From contig CAKAKS010000038.1 of assembly GCA_916700875.1 (NCBI GenBank), positions 11,789,944 through 11,853,943 on the forward strand: a stretch of 64,000 bases of DNA. The letters run 5' to 3'. Positions 10,978 to 23,150 of this stretch are shown here, in pieces; the first letter of the stretch is position 1, and each line of letters begins with the position of its first letter. Source of the stretch: Sebastes aleutianus (taxonomy: Eukaryota; Chordata; Actinopteri; Perciformes; Sebastidae). A program made the translations under genes and the position numbers. Below the pieces are notes generated by a model. The model saw nothing but the letters and a program-made list of their open reading frames with translations. It had not been told where the DNA came from and did no database searches.

Positions 10978-11505
10978 GCATGCACATTCACTCTGGAAGG
11001 TTGTAGTAATCAATCATGATGATTATGATTTGTATCGTCGCAGTAACATCAATGAGGCTTTTGAGGAACGGTGACATCATCCATCTACAGTATACATCAC
11101 TGCTAATATGGTCTTCATTTGGCGTTCTTGAAGTGGGGAGAGAGAGAGACAGACAGAGAAAGAGACAAAAGCTCTATTCGGATGGGATTAGTTTCCCGCA
11201 CGACGTCTGAGATATAATTACTAACAAAGGGCGACGCTGCTTTCATGTCCCCATTCAGATGTGATTACAGTCACTGTGGTTACTAACCAATATTAACAGA
11301 AAACTTGTCACAGTTAAGTTTCTGACTTGAAGTTAAGGTGAAGCTCCATCTGAGGCTTCTTGTGGTGACAGACACTCTACATTGATGCCTTTTTTCTAAC
11401 TATTTTCATCTCATAATGGGCTCCCAGCAGGCAGTGCAACTAGTAGTCAAACATTTTTAACAGGATACATATTTAAATCAGTTGCCAACTTATATGATAT
11501 CCAGT

Positions 11506-12246
11506 CTACGGAAGCCCTGAGTAGCAAGTGAGAAAAAAAAAAAATTCTAAGTGTGATGTAATTTTTTTTCTCTCTTGTGTTTATGACTTTATGATTTTGC
11601 CAGGATAATCTTTTTATGTTCCCTAATTTATTTATTTTTTTCATTTGTGAAACGGGTGGGAAAAAAAGTTACAAAAAAAAAGTTTTGACAGGTGAATGTT
11701 TTTTACATTTTTGTCAGCATCAGTGTTTGTTGTTTTAGTACTCATTTTGGCCACAAGGGGCAGAAGTGCACCACTACCCCATGTTGTAAATAGGACTAAA
11801 ATCATTCATGTTTTCTTCCAGGTGAGTTTTAATTTCTCCATACACTCAAAACACAAGGTATGTGTATTGTGTTAACAAGTTATTTAACATTAATGTCATG
11901 TCGTTCTTTTGGATAGAAATGTATTTTAATCAGCGCTAATCTGCCTTTAGAGAAAACATGAAAGCTTTTAATCCTTTTTAGAACTTGGGGTATGGTGCAC
12001 TTCAGCCTCTTGTGGCCCGAAATGAGTGTTACAACAACAAACACTTGGCAAAATGATCCTGATTAAAAGAAAAAAAAAAAAAAACACCTGTCAGAATTTT
12101 TTTTTTTCACCTGTTTCACAGATGGAAAAAAAACAACAATAATTAAGGATCTTAGAAAGATTAACCTGGCAAAACCTAACAATTTAGATCAAACTTAGAA
12201 AATGGATTACCAGATTTTTTTTTCTTGCCTCTTAAGGCTTCCATAG
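11506..12246. mobile_element. Foldback / long-inverted-repeat element, about 740 bp
   Basis: The left arm (11506 to about 11822) is repeated as its reverse complement in the right arm (about 11945-12246). Paired landmarks, outermost to innermost: ctacggaagcc with ggcttccatag; gattttgccaggataatc with gattaacctggcaaaacc; gtgaaacgggtgg with cacctgtttcac; ttgacaggtg with cacctgtcag; ggccacaaggggcagaagtg with cacttcagcctcttgtggcc; ttcatgttttct with agaaaacatgaa. About 120 bp separates the arms. No coding frame is present. The element class (foldback or long-TIR MITE) is inferred; no clear target duplication is visible. Confidence 0.85.
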
Positions 12247-12277
12247 TTTTCAGAGAATACATAAATGATATAGCTGA

Positions 12278-12545
12278 ATTAGTCGATTAATCGAATAGTA
12301 ACTTGACAGAAAATTAAATGGCAACTGTTTTGATAATCAAGTAATTGTTTTTTTAAGCATAATGAAAAACATCATCTAGTTCCAGCCTTTCAAATACAAG
12401 GTTTTGCTCCTTTAACTTTGTCTTATGTGATCATCTTTGAGAAATTGCGAATTGTGAGCGTCTTTCACGATTTTCTTTGTCGATTATTGGAAAATATGTT
12501 CAGCAGATTAATCGTTAATGAAAACAATCATTAGTTGCAGCCCTA
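12278..12545 (-). mobile_element. hAT-type fragment (agggctgcaactaat end, minus strand)
   Basis: The right end gattaatcgttaatgaaaac then aatcattagttgcagcccta is the reverse complement of the very common fish terminus agggctgcaactaatgatt. The opposite end stops at gtcgattaatcgaat without a matching terminus, so the copy is truncated. It begins about 30 bp after the foldback element ends. Confidence 0.75.
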
Positions 12546-12549
12546 AATA

Positions 12550-13640
12550 AACATTAAAAATAGGGCTTAAGGTATTTAATAGTGGTGAAAGCGTATTTAT
12601 TAAAGGACATGACTTTAATAAACAAATCTGTTTCATATCATGTTAAATTGAATAGGTGAGTCCCGATGGCAATAAATGAGTGTAATAGTAGGCAATAACA
12701 GAAGGTAATTTGTCCTGTAATTTTTACCAAGAGAGACCATGCAAACCACAGACATGGCTGTATTAATAGCAGATGTATCCAGTGCTATTAACCAATTACC
12801 AAATATACCCTGAAGGAACAAGGGACAAATAAAACTAGAACAGAAAAAGCCCAACTCATTTTAACATTCAGATTTTGTTCTGTGTTTTTGGATCATTGTT
12901 TTTGAGAGACACTTGTACCAGTAAAGATATTTATTTGAAAGAGAAGAAGAGGGAAAGAAGATGGAGGTATTAAACCCAGAAATGAGAGAAAGTGAGACAG
13001 TGTTGAAGAGGAAAGCAGGAGAACGAGCGACAGACAGAGGAGGAGGTGTGGGGAGAAAGTTAAGACAAGAAAAATGGACTTCTCCGTTAAGTTGTGATGG
13101 ATGCTGCAGCAGTGCAACCTGGGATTGATTTGGGGATGGCTGTCTGTCAACAAGCCAACCAGAGAGAGGAAATAGGTAGCAGTGGAGTGAAGATTGATCA
13201 CCATGGTAACGGGCGGTAGTAATGATCAGTAAGTGTTTGGGTAGCGGTGCTGCTCTCACCTGACGACAGGAAATATAGTGTTATCTGCCGAGGCTCACTG
13301 TTTGTGCCATCGCTGCCTTTTCCTCTGTGGCTGCAGAGTTCATTTTCAGAACTATTCATTGGCATTTGGGGAAAAAATAAAACGTTACGACCATCATTCG
13401 GTGTGTCTTAAATTTTTCTGTCATCCTTTTTTGCAGTCAAGGACTGTATCTTTCTATATTTTTGCATTTATATCCTGCTGTTGATACTTTTTAAAAGCAT
13501 CTTTTTTATCATTTATCGTCTGTAACGCATTCCTGGTTTGATCACCGGTTTCCATGCTGCTTTTGTTCCCTACACTGCGTAAAACTACATTGAGTTGAAA
13601 TGCAGAAATCATAAAACAGTCTACTTAAATTTCAGCCCGC
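12550..13640. other. Non-coding stretch, no gene seen
   Basis: Includes a purine-rich patch (12930-13070: agagaagaagagggaaagaa). A minus-strand 132-codon frame across it (12861-13259) is serine/leucine/proline-rich because of that composition and has no recognisable domain. Confidence 0.5.
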
Positions 13641-13870
13641 ACATTTTATTTAAGGCGCTCCTCACTGGACGCCGACCTTGGAATTAGTTCAGTGGTTTTT
13701 GATCCTGCTCCGCGGGACTCAGGAGGGGGGACCATGCTGGTTTTCATTCGAGTCAGTGAATCCAGAAATGAGTCACATGTGGGACAGCAGGTGAATGCGG
13801 TTAACCAGGTGGTTTGATAGGAACCCAACAGGGCTCTGGACTGGGAGGACCGGGACTGAAGAGACATGAA
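13640..13870. other. GC-richer block, possible old repeat
   Basis: Sequence such as gatcctgctccgcgggactc and aacccaacagggctctggac stands out from AT-rich neighbours. I suspect an old interspersed repeat but cannot name a family and see no terminal repeats. Confidence 0.25.
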
Positions 13871-14084
13871 TTAATCCATAAAAACTGTGTTTTGGTTACT
13901 TTGATCTATTTCACTCTGACAGGACCTGCAGAGCTGAGCACGACCGAAACCTGCCAAGAGATTATCTTTATCTTCTAGTTTGGCCTTCAGAGAGTATTAC
14001 ACCGCTTTCTTTTGTGTTGACATGCACACGGTATGCATAGCCGCGTTATAATGATAAGATCCCCAATTTACCATTTATACAAAG

Positions 14085-14822
14085 TAGGGCTGTCAAAGTT
14101 AATGCGATAATAACGCGCTAATGCAAATTCGTTTTAATGCCACTAATTTTGCATTAACACAATTTGCAATTTTTATGTTGTAGCGGGCTCATTTTTAAAG
14201 CTAGAGTGAAGATACTGGTATCATATGAAACTTGAAAACCTAAAGAATCCATTGGTACCAACCATGTCATACTAGCTTGTCACAAAGGAGGCTAAATAAC
14301 GCTCCAAACTTAAAATTTTGTCGAGGAAAAACTGGCATGGCCATTTTCAAAGGGGTCCCTTGACCTCTGACCTCAAGATATGTGAATGAAAATGGGTTCT
14401 ATGGGTACCAACGAGTCTCCCCTTTACATACATGCCCACTTTATGATAATCACATGCATTTTGGGGCAAGTCATAGTCAAGTCAGCACACTGACACACTG
14501 ACAGCTGTTGTTGCCTGTTGGGCTGCAGGTTGCCATGTTATGATTGGAGCATATTTTTTATGCTAAATGCAGTACCTGTGAGGGTTTCTGGACAATATTT
14601 ATCGTTGTTCTGTGTTGTTAATTGATTTCCAGTAATAAATATATACATACATTTGCACAAAGCAAGCATATTTGCCCTGCCCCATTTTGATAAGAGTATT
14701 AAATACTCGACAAATCTCCGTTTAAGGTACATTTTGACCAGATAAAAAATGTGTGATTATTTTGCGATTAATTTGGATTAACTATGCACAATCGCGATTA
14801 AATATTTTAATTGACAGCCCTA
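14085..14822 (+). mobile_element. hAT-A element, complete 738-bp copy
   Basis: The left terminus is tagggctgtcaaagttaatg and the right is ttttaattgacagccct + a; tagggctgtcaa and ttgacagcccta are exact inverted termini. The flanking 8 bases are atacaaag (14077-14084) and atacaacg (14823-14830), 7 of 8 identical. The interior carries tgacctcaagatatgtgaat, gggtttctggacaatattta and subterminal gcgattaa repeats, with no transposase frame. Four other copies occur in the window in various states. hAT assignment is inferred from termini and duplication length. Confidence 0.9.
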
Positions 14823-14834
14823 ATACAACGAAAT

Positions 14835-16050
14835 ATAATTAAAAACATTACCAGTCAAAGAACCTTACATTTCTGCTCTTCTATGAGTGCATTTGTGTAT
14901 CGTTCAAATTAGGAAGTGGAATTTGTCCAGATTTAAACTCTGGAATGACCCTCAATGAGCATATTCAGAGAATGAAGTGCTGTTTATATTTTTGAACTGA
15001 TCAAATGGAACTACTCACTTCCATTTCATCTCCATTCTGTATCCATTTGTGTGTTTGTATTTTGCTGGAAGCCTGCTGGAGCTCTGAGTTACATCTTGTA
15101 TAGTGAAAGAGAATTGAAATCATTTAAATTGGAGACAGAATATTGACAATATGTAAACCGCACAGAGGACAACATCTTTTTACGGGAAAGGAGAGCATTA
15201 AAAGACTCAAAATGGATCGACCACACTAGGCTCTCTGTTCCTCTTTTTCCTCTTTCCGCATTCTGCAAATTAACTTTTTTTCCCCCCGCATTTCTTCTTG
15301 TCCTTAAATCTCTGTGTTTGTATCTCTTTGTGTTTTTCTCAGGTGCCACTATAAATCTTTTTCCATGTCTGTGTCTCTCTTTTATGTCTGATGTTATCTG
15401 AACCTACGTCAGGCTCGCCTCTCGTTATTTACAGCATTTATGTTAATGAATATGGATTTTTTCTGCTGCCGTTGAGATTTCCCCGCTAACTTTTCTGGCT
15501 GTTTCAGCACAAAAAAGAAAAATCCTTGGGGTTTGGAGTGACGTCCTGGATGAAAGTGAGTTGTAAATGGGAGGATGCATAAACATAAACCACTGACAAT
15601 TTTAGAACATATTAAATCTGTAGACAATTGTTATGCATGAGAGTATGAAAAGGCACACATTATGCACGGTGAACAATAGCAGCAGTTTTGAGACAACATG
15701 AAATAGGGACTTTGTTATTGTCATCTAAAGTGGTTATTTGCATAAAAAACACAATTTTAAATGATTATGTAATAAATTATTGTATTTTTTTATTGAAATA
15801 TTTGCTTTGATTAAAACACATCTTGGCATTATTAGTTGTAATTATATGTTATAAGCTCATTAACAACTCTTTCAAACAACTGGATTCATTCAAGTTTCTC
15901 ACCAAAAACTATATTTTACAAAAGTACATTTGAACGCATCATGACAGCGTTATAATTTACCATTGCTCAACACTCATTTTTACTGAGCACAGCTTGAAGG
16001 CCTCATAATGTAATACAATGGAACCTCCGTTAACGGGTGCTAATAAGCTC
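14835..16050. other. Non-coding, AT-rich, no gene seen
   Basis: No microsatellite and no recognised transposon end. Frames of at most about 86 codons have no family features. Confidence 0.5.
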
Positions 16051-16056
16051 CGAGCC

Positions 16057-16119
16057 GGTCACTGTGGGGAGCCAAAATTGTGATTGCGATTAACATTCGA
16101 TTAATTGTGCAGCCCTAAC
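16057..16119 (-). mobile_element. hAT-type terminal fragment
   Basis: The stretch gattgcgattaacattcgat then taattgtgcagccctaa is the reverse complement of a fish hAT terminus starting agggctgcacaattaatcg. Only this end is recognisable. Confidence 0.6.
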
Positions 16120-16465
16120 ATGAAATATGAGCAGTATGTGTAAAATAAGTGAAAATTATGATGTGAGGTAATGCCAAATGGGAACACTGTAGAAAAGAGA
16201 AATCTAAAATTAAAACCAGCGAGTAAGTTATGAGATTTTTTATGCATCAGTAAAACTAAGAATATAAAATGCATACATTAACAAATCTAAAAAAATCTAT
16301 ATTATTAAATATTTTCCTGTGTGTTCATCAAGGAGGTCAAAGATCAGCAGCGAGCGCTCGATAAGCAGCAGATAAACAGATAAATGGTGGCCCAGGGAGG
16401 AGGAATATTTCCCCTGGATTTAACACAAAGGGGAGGGAATCATGTGTCTAGGAATAATAATAACT

Positions 16466-16486
16466 GTGTGTGTGTGTGTGTGTGTG
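16466..16486. repeat. Short (GT)n
   Basis: About 10 GT units. Confidence 0.9.
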
Positions 16487-16598
16487 CGCTTTTAAGAAGA
16501 AAGTGAGCTGGCATGCTACCTTGTCTACCGCACCGACCCGCCCATCAAGGAGAGCTCTGTGGAAAATCCATCTGGATCATACGCACACCTAATGACGT

Positions 16599-16618
16599 CA
16601 CACACACACACACACACT
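16599..16618. repeat. Short (CA)n
   Basis: About 10 CA units. Confidence 0.9.
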
Positions 16619-16697
16619 CTGTGCAGAACCGTTTTATTTTTGTTTCTAAATTGGAAGTAAAAGTTACACAGACTAAACTCACTGAACCAAGAGGTAG

Positions 16698-16726
16698 GAA
16701 GGGAGGGAGGGAGGGAGGGAGGGAGA
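16698..16726. repeat. (GGGA)n tetranucleotide array
   Basis: About seven ggga units inside a longer purine-rich patch. Confidence 0.92.
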
Positions 16727-16970
16727 GAAGATGAGAAAATGAGACGGAGAGACAAAGATAAAAATGAAACACGTAGAGAAAGACAGATGACAGAAGTCGA
16801 AGACGACAGAAAGGCTCGTGTGTCTCACATTTGCACACACCACACCTAATCAGTCTGTGTATGACCACCCCTATCCCTTTTCCCCTCATACATAAATATC
16901 AAACTATGTTACGCAGGTACAACTAATCCCCTATGTGAGTGTGTGTGAGACTGGAGTGTGGGGAGTGTCG

Positions 16971-16998
16971 GTGTGTGTGTGTGTGTGTGTGTGTGTGG
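16971..16998. repeat. (GT)n microsatellite
   Basis: About 14 GT units passing into a short G-rich tail (ggggtggggg). Confidence 0.93.
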
Positions 16999-17153
16999 GG
17001 TGGGGGATCTGGCACTGCATGGTAGTCATTTCCCTTCTAGACTCAACATCATACAGATACACACACACTCACACACACGGCAAGCGTTGGAATATCATTA
17101 CGGTAAGAGCTGTAGTGAGCAGGCCCCTGACACAAGCGGCCCTTTGTTCGATT

Positions 17154-17154
<1 letters not shown>

Positions 17155-17192
<38 letters not shown>
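17155..17192. repeat. (CA)n microsatellite
   Basis: About 19 perfect CA units. Confidence 0.97.
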
Positions 17193-17195
<3 letters not shown>

Positions 17196-17275
17196 CAGAC
17201 CCAGACTCAGGCCTTCCATATCGCCAATATAATTACAGCTATTACATCTGACTCAAATATAACTTTACATCTCGG

Positions 17276-17312
17276 CCTCTCTCTTTCTCTCTCTCTCTCT
17301 CTTTCTCTCTCC
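17276..17312. repeat. (CT)n, interrupted
   Basis: CT run with ttt interruptions, followed by a pyrimidine-rich tail to 17370. Confidence 0.92.
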
Positions 17313-17403
17313 GTCTGCGTCTTACTCCATCTCCCCTCTTTTTTCCTCTCTCCCTCTGTCTCTCTTTCTTACTGTTGAGTACCCATGTTGGAGCCATGTA
17401 GAA

Positions 17404-17405
<2 letters not shown>

Positions 17406-17464
<59 letters not shown>
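17406..17464. repeat. (GT)n microsatellite
   Basis: About 29 uninterrupted GT units. Confidence 0.98.
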
Positions 17465-17465
<1 letters not shown>

Positions 17466-17625
17466 TGGCATAATGCTATATAAACATTACCTCAACTAAC
17501 GAGCGGTAACTGGTCTGGCCCAAATGTTGTGTATGTGTGTGTGTGCGTGGTTTAACTTAATGACCTGTACAGTCAGTTTTTTGTTCAGAGGGCTTTTACT
17601 GTGAAACGAGGGAAAAAAATCTCCA

Positions 17626-17635
17626 TCTCTCTCTC

Positions 17636-17675
<40 letters not shown>

Positions 17676-17676
17676 T
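17626..17676. repeat. (CT)n, one interruption
   Basis: About 24 CT units with a single gt interruption. Confidence 0.95.
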
Positions 17677-17834
17677 TGAATGATGGTGAATGGATGAAAG
17701 ATAGGTGGATAAAAGAAGGGAGGAAGTATTAGTATGGATGGACGGACAGTACATTTTCGTAACTTTCATGAAGCTCAACATTTACTTTTCATTTTGTATG
17801 TTCAACTCTTACAGTATCTTTCTTTTTAACTTTG

Positions 17835-18370
17835 CATTAGTCGATGAACAGAAAAAGTATCTGCTACAATTTTGATAATCAATTCATTTTAGTAATTCAT
17901 CAAGCAAAAAAGTCCTCTCAAAACTGAGCGTTTGATGCTTTTGTCTGTTTTATTGTTGGGTTTTGGACTCTCAGTTGAATAAAACAAGCAATTTGAATAT
18001 GTCACCTTGATCTCTGAGACATTGGCATTTTTTTTTTTAATTATTTTTGACATTTTATTCATCAAACAATTATTCCATTAACCCCGGTATTGCGCATATA
18101 CAGTATATTTGTGTCCTTGCATTATTCCCTTTTCACTGGCCCCAGCCTCTCAAAAGTCAGCACTTGTCTGATTTATCTCTTCATGGATTAAATACTTTAT
18201 TGTTGGGTTTGGACTCTCAGTTGGATAAAACAAGCAATTTGAATATGTCACCTTGAACTCTGAGAAATTGTAATTTTTTTTTAACTATTTTTTTCACTAA
18301 ACAATTTATCCATTAACCTTCCTATTGTATAAAGATATTTGTGTCTGTTTGCATTTTCCCTTTTCACCAT
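17835..18370 (-). mobile_element. Decayed hAT-type repeat with an internal tandem duplication
   Basis: The phrase ggactctcagttgaataaaa, caagcaatttgaatatgtca, ccttgatctctgagacattg at about 17965-18030 recurs at about 18208-18270, followed each time by an A/T tract and attccattaacc-like then tttgtgtc..ttgcatt..cccttttcac. The phrase is familiar from fish elements ending in gttgcagccct. Two diverged units about 245 bp apart are present; no intact terminus is seen. Confidence 0.55.
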
Positions 18371-18374
18371 TAAA

Positions 18375-19560
18375 GAAAGCTCTTGAAGTCTTAAAGAATG
18401 GTAAACTTGTGTATAGTTTCAGTAGTCCAATTAAATATTTATGCATCTAAAATCTCACTTCTGTCGAAATACGACACGACTTTTAAACCTTTTTGTGTTT
18501 CACATTTCCAGGAGTCGTCAATATTTAATAACTTCAGTGTTAATTAAGGCAGCTCAAGGCTTTAAAACTCTATTGGTCTGGGCAATACAAAAACTGTAAA
18601 AATGTGAAAATAAAAGTTTCCATTAGTACCTTTATTTATTCAGGAACTACCATTAAGAGACCTGAGAGCAAAAAACAGTTGCAGTCAGACACCCACATAC
18701 AAGAAACAACAAATATAAAATCAGACAACCAACAGCAACAAATAGAATCATTAAAAGCAATTACAGGAGTCATAAAAAACGTCAGACGCTGAGGCTTTAA
18801 ATTTCCAAAGGGAATAAAATAATCTAGTTATTTTTACAGCGTGTGTCACGGCGCCTGTTTTGAAGCCAGCATGACACCATTAACCACCATTAGTCAGCAG
18901 CACATATAGTCAACCCACGTTCAGCTGCGCAGAACTGACCAGCGGAGAGGTGGAAGGTTTCATCCCGGACACCTTGCAGGACGGCCAGTGCATTTGTTTT
19001 TAGTACGACCACGACAACAACGGACACCTTTTGTTGCCTCTGCTCCTCTGAGGGGTCAAGCATGGTGCCGACGGGTTCAGAGTTCAGTCTGCACTGTCAC
19101 CAGAACCAGTTAAAGCACATTTAAAGGACTGTAACGCAAGCTGCACACGGGGGACTGAGACTAACAGCAGCAGCCGTGTGTCCCCGCCTCGCTGCTTGTA
19201 CTTAAAAAGAAACGTATGTCTTGGCTGCAGCCCACCTAAATCCTTGATATTTAAACATCTCCCAGGCCTTCTCAAAAGCCATTTAGGCATCAAAAGAAGG
19301 GGAAGGGATTAAACTGTAGCAGTGTAACAAGCCCAAAGTCAAGACTTCACTCATTTTCATTCTCCGGAGACAGTTAGCCAACTAGTAGCCATGACATCTG
19401 ATGGTTTCTCCCAGACCGCCACACATATGTCTGTTGTTACGTCAAATGTTATTGGCCTGTTGTCTGCAACATGATCGACAGTTTAAGTTATTCTGTAATC
19501 TCTCTCTTTATGCTAAGTTTTCCGTGGCTACGAGGCCAGTGAGTTTCTGCTGTGACGGCA
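18375..19560. other. Non-coding, no gene seen
   Basis: Unique-looking sequence, GC-richer from 18840 to 19100. No open frame longer than 80 codons and no recognised repeat. Confidence 0.45.
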
Positions 19561-19561
19561 G

Positions 19562-19564
<3 letters not shown>

Positions 19565-19614
<50 letters not shown>
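19565..19614. repeat. (GT)n microsatellite
   Basis: About 25 perfect GT units. Confidence 0.98.
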
Positions 19615-19617
<3 letters not shown>

Positions 19618-20012
19618 TTTGTGACAAATTAGTGGCTTGAGAGTAAAGGCCTTTCTGTAGGAGAGTGTGGGTGGTGGGTGGTAATGGAAAACAGTCATCT
19701 GCCATCACATACGATGCACCAGCACACACAGATGTAAATGTATGTACAGTTTAGACATTGTTCATGAATATGTATTGATACTGTATTAAGTGTTTGCTGA
19801 TAAAAGTGCCAAATGCCTCTTCAATTGTTGATTTCATGAGAGAAAGACATTTGACATCAAGTCATGGGTGAAGACTTGATTTGTTGCGGGAAAGCCTCCA
19901 CTGTTCAACGTCAGTGTTTTTTGTTTTGCTTGAAATATATTTATGCTTTGAGCAAAATGTTTGCGTGCAGTTTTAATGAGAAGCTAAAAATGTCATGTTG
20001 CGGGTGATTTTT

Positions 20013-21114
20013 ACGACGGCGTATTAGGGCAATTGTAGGTTAAAAAAAATAAATAATAATAATTACAGAGCCGGGGGAGGGGTGTAATATTCCAAGAAAA
20101 AACTCAGAATTTCTGAGATTCAAGTCGTAAATTTAAGAAGAAAAACTTGGATATTCTAAGAGATTAAAGTGTCAAATATACAAGAAAAAACTCACAAATA
20201 TGCTAGAAAAAACTACATTGATCTCTGAGATTATAAAGTCATAAATTTACGAGGAATTACCTCAGAAAAAAAAAGTTAGAGTAGTGTTATTATGGTAAGG
20301 ATGGCCTCCTGAAAGATACATATGCACATTTTCTTTCTGTTATTTTATAAACATAATGCTGACATAGGTATGCATTGTATTTTATCCTCATGTTTGACCT
20401 GTACATTTTATTTTACCAATGGGTTATCAGATAAATCCATTTTTGATTGCTGTTTCCAATGTCTTCTCTGACGGATGGGCTCTGAGCGAGGCAAAGGTCC
20501 TGAAAGATACATATCGATGTTTCTGTTCATGTTCTTTCAGTGTTCTTTTATGAACATAAGTAAATACTAATATTGTAGAAGTTACATTAAAGTAGAGACA
20601 AACAACTTCTATCTTTAATTATGCGAAGGCGTGTGTCTTTTATTCCAGCACAGCTAAAACCAACCGTTGAGAAGACGTTACTTTGAACACACTGAGTTTA
20701 CACACTGACGCTTTTAAAGGACGTTGCCCAACTGTCACTGTGTCAGTGTGAAGGGAAAACAACACAGAAAAAGTAACATAACTGCTTGTGTTGAACCAGA
20801 GAGTATGGTGAATTATGTCCTGAGGGTTTGCTGAAGAGAGGGACGTCTGGACTACCCTGCTTAGCATGCTGCCCCTCCAACCCGGCCCTGCATAAACGGA
20901 TGAGAACGGATAGATGGATGTCCTTAGAGTAGAGAATATCAAAAAAAAAAATTCTCAGAAACTCAGCACCTTAATCAGAGAACATCTGAGATTTTTATTT
21001 TATTTTTTATTAATTTACGACTATGTAGTTTTTTTCTCGGCATATTACCCCCTTCCCCTGGCTCCATAATTATTTTTTTTTTACCTACAATGGTCCTAAT
21101 ACACCCTCGTGGAT
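20013..21114. mobile_element. Long-terminal-inverted-repeat element, about 1.1 kb
   Basis: The left end acgacggcgtattagggcaa, ttgtaggtta, cagagccgggggaggggtgt, aatattccaagaaaaaactc is mirrored at the right end, whose reverse complement reads acgagggtgtattaggacca, ttgtaggta, atggagccaggggaaggggg, taatatgccgagaaaaaaac. Homology continues inward through the ctcagaaatt/gtcgtaaatt motifs for about 200 bp. The core has its own repeated phrase cctgaaagatacatat (about 20309 and 20498). No transposase frame is seen. Class is unresolved; long arms suggest a foldback or Mutator-like MITE, but the flanks show no convincing duplication. Confidence 0.75.
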
Positions 21115-21475
21115 TTGTTCTCGCATGTTTTTTGCTGAATTATTCCAATCTTCAAAACATTTCTCTCCCGACCACATTTCCTTTCATTGCCATGTCTATT
21201 CATGAGTTGTCGATTGGTATTTTAATTTTGGTTTTGAAAACATTTTAGCTCCACAGTCAGTATTGACTAAAAACTGTATCTCATTGCAGAAATGTATTTG
21301 TTCCCATCGTACTCTTTCTGTTGTGTGATAATCGTTTTATTGAAGTCCAGTAAATTGTCTCCAGAGTGCTTCAGCTTATGTTGCTCAAAGCTAAATATTT
21401 TGACAAATTAAGAACACACACAGGCCGATTCAATGCAGAGTGACAACTGCGATAAATTATTTTTATTAGCAACAG

Positions 21476-21523
21476 GTGTGTGTGTGTGTGCGTGTGTGTG
21501 TGTATGTGTGTGTGTGTGTGTGT
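21476..21523. repeat. (GT)n, interrupted
   Basis: GT run with gc and ta interruptions. Confidence 0.95.
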
Positions 21524-21639
21524 AGGCGGTGCAGGGCTTGTCACTGAATTTAAATTAGCAATATGCTTTGTGCACACTGACAGATATAAAAAATAAAAGG
21601 TCATATTTCGATAATATTATGGAGAAATAACTGATTATA

Positions 21640-23150
21640 TTACCAGAGAAGGACTCCCTTTCTGTCTCTCACAACTATATCTTTTATTTCTGTTTCTTTC
21701 TTCCTTCTTGCTAAACCTTTTCTTTTCTTCTCCTCATTTTTCTCTTCCAATTTTCTCCCCTCACCCTTATTAAAGAGGTGTTTTAGTGGAACAATGACCT
21801 GGCTCAAATATGACATACATTTTTTTCATAAACAAGACAAAAAAATGAATACATTTTTATTAATAAATTTCATTGCACTCTGTTGCCCTCTCTCTTTTAT
21901 CCCTCTCCTTTTTGTCTTTTTCCACTAATTTCCTTCTTCTCCAAGGCTCACTGTTTCTCTATGTTGCTCATCTTTTTATTGCGATGAAAAACTATTAATT
22001 TTATCAAAACAAAGCCCCATGTCAGGCTTTTCTTGATGCCAAAAAAACTACCAGACAACTAAAACAGGAGTCACTGCTACAGTAATACACCGAGTGATTA
22101 ACACATTACTAAAATGCAAACACACACAATCTGCACTGATGCATGTCTAAGCATTGATTTAAAATGCCAATTCTGCTTTTAATCTCTTCCCCTCCTCCTT
22201 TCCTTTTGTAAAACAAGATTTCCTGCTTTGCTTATTCTGTTTGACTCTTTCCTTTCACTTTTTCCTTTTAATCTTTTAATGCGTCCATGTATCTCCAGTT
22301 TTTTTTTGTTTTTTTTATCCAAAACTTTTGTGATTTCTTTCTGTCATTCTTTCTTGTATTATTTATCCAGGGTGGGTGATGAAAGGGCTGTAATTATTCT
22401 GTGTTGCATAAGCACATACACAACTTTCACTACCACTCATGCATCAGTAAAACTCTGATCACATAGCCGGACAAACTAATATGTTTATTAAAGTCCTGTG
22501 CTCTCATTAGATCGATTTTAATTGCCACATGTAAAGGAACTGAGACACCTCTGGGTCATCTTTGTTGTTAATTTGCTCTACGTCCCGACTTGGAAACCAA
22601 GCTTTCTACCCCCCTAATTTATGACTGGCCGGTGTGTACTTTAAAACTCACTAAATTAGAAAAATGAGTTGCAAATGAGGGTGAACTAGTTAAGCATACC
22701 ACATGCAGACGGAGTTTCTCAGCAGGAGTCCAACACGCGGTCTGCATATTCAGAAAGCCACACAGCTGGAGGGCCGTTTACACCAACCAAATCTGCCTGG
22801 TTCAATTTTTGTGTTAGCAAATAGGTAAAAGGTAGCCTAATTGGTCAAGTAATTGGTATATAAACACCTATTTGATAGAAAAGCCAGTTTGTATTATACA
22901 GAGAGCCTGGATGCCTATAAATCACTCGATGTATGTAATTCTGTTTTCTGTGCTGGAAGGGATGTTTAGCTCTTGAAATATTGAACATCTTCCTCTTTTT
23001 TTTCCACACTGAAATGGCTCTTACCATATGTTACTGTAGATGGGAGCATCTATCAGAATTAATTTTAATTTGATTGATAAAAAGGAAGAGCAAAGCGAGA
23101 TTTATAGTTGTTGTTGAGAGGTGTTAGAAGTTTAGAGTAAACTTTCACTC
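21640..23150. other. Non-coding, T/C-rich then AT-rich
   Basis: Pyrimidine-rich from 21650 to 22340 (for example cttctttctctt-like strings), then ordinary AT-rich DNA. No gene or transposon end is seen. Confidence 0.5.

Noticed and set aside
12861..13259. 132-codon minus-strand frame
   Set aside because: Crosses a purine-rich patch; overlaps another long frame on the same strand; no domain.
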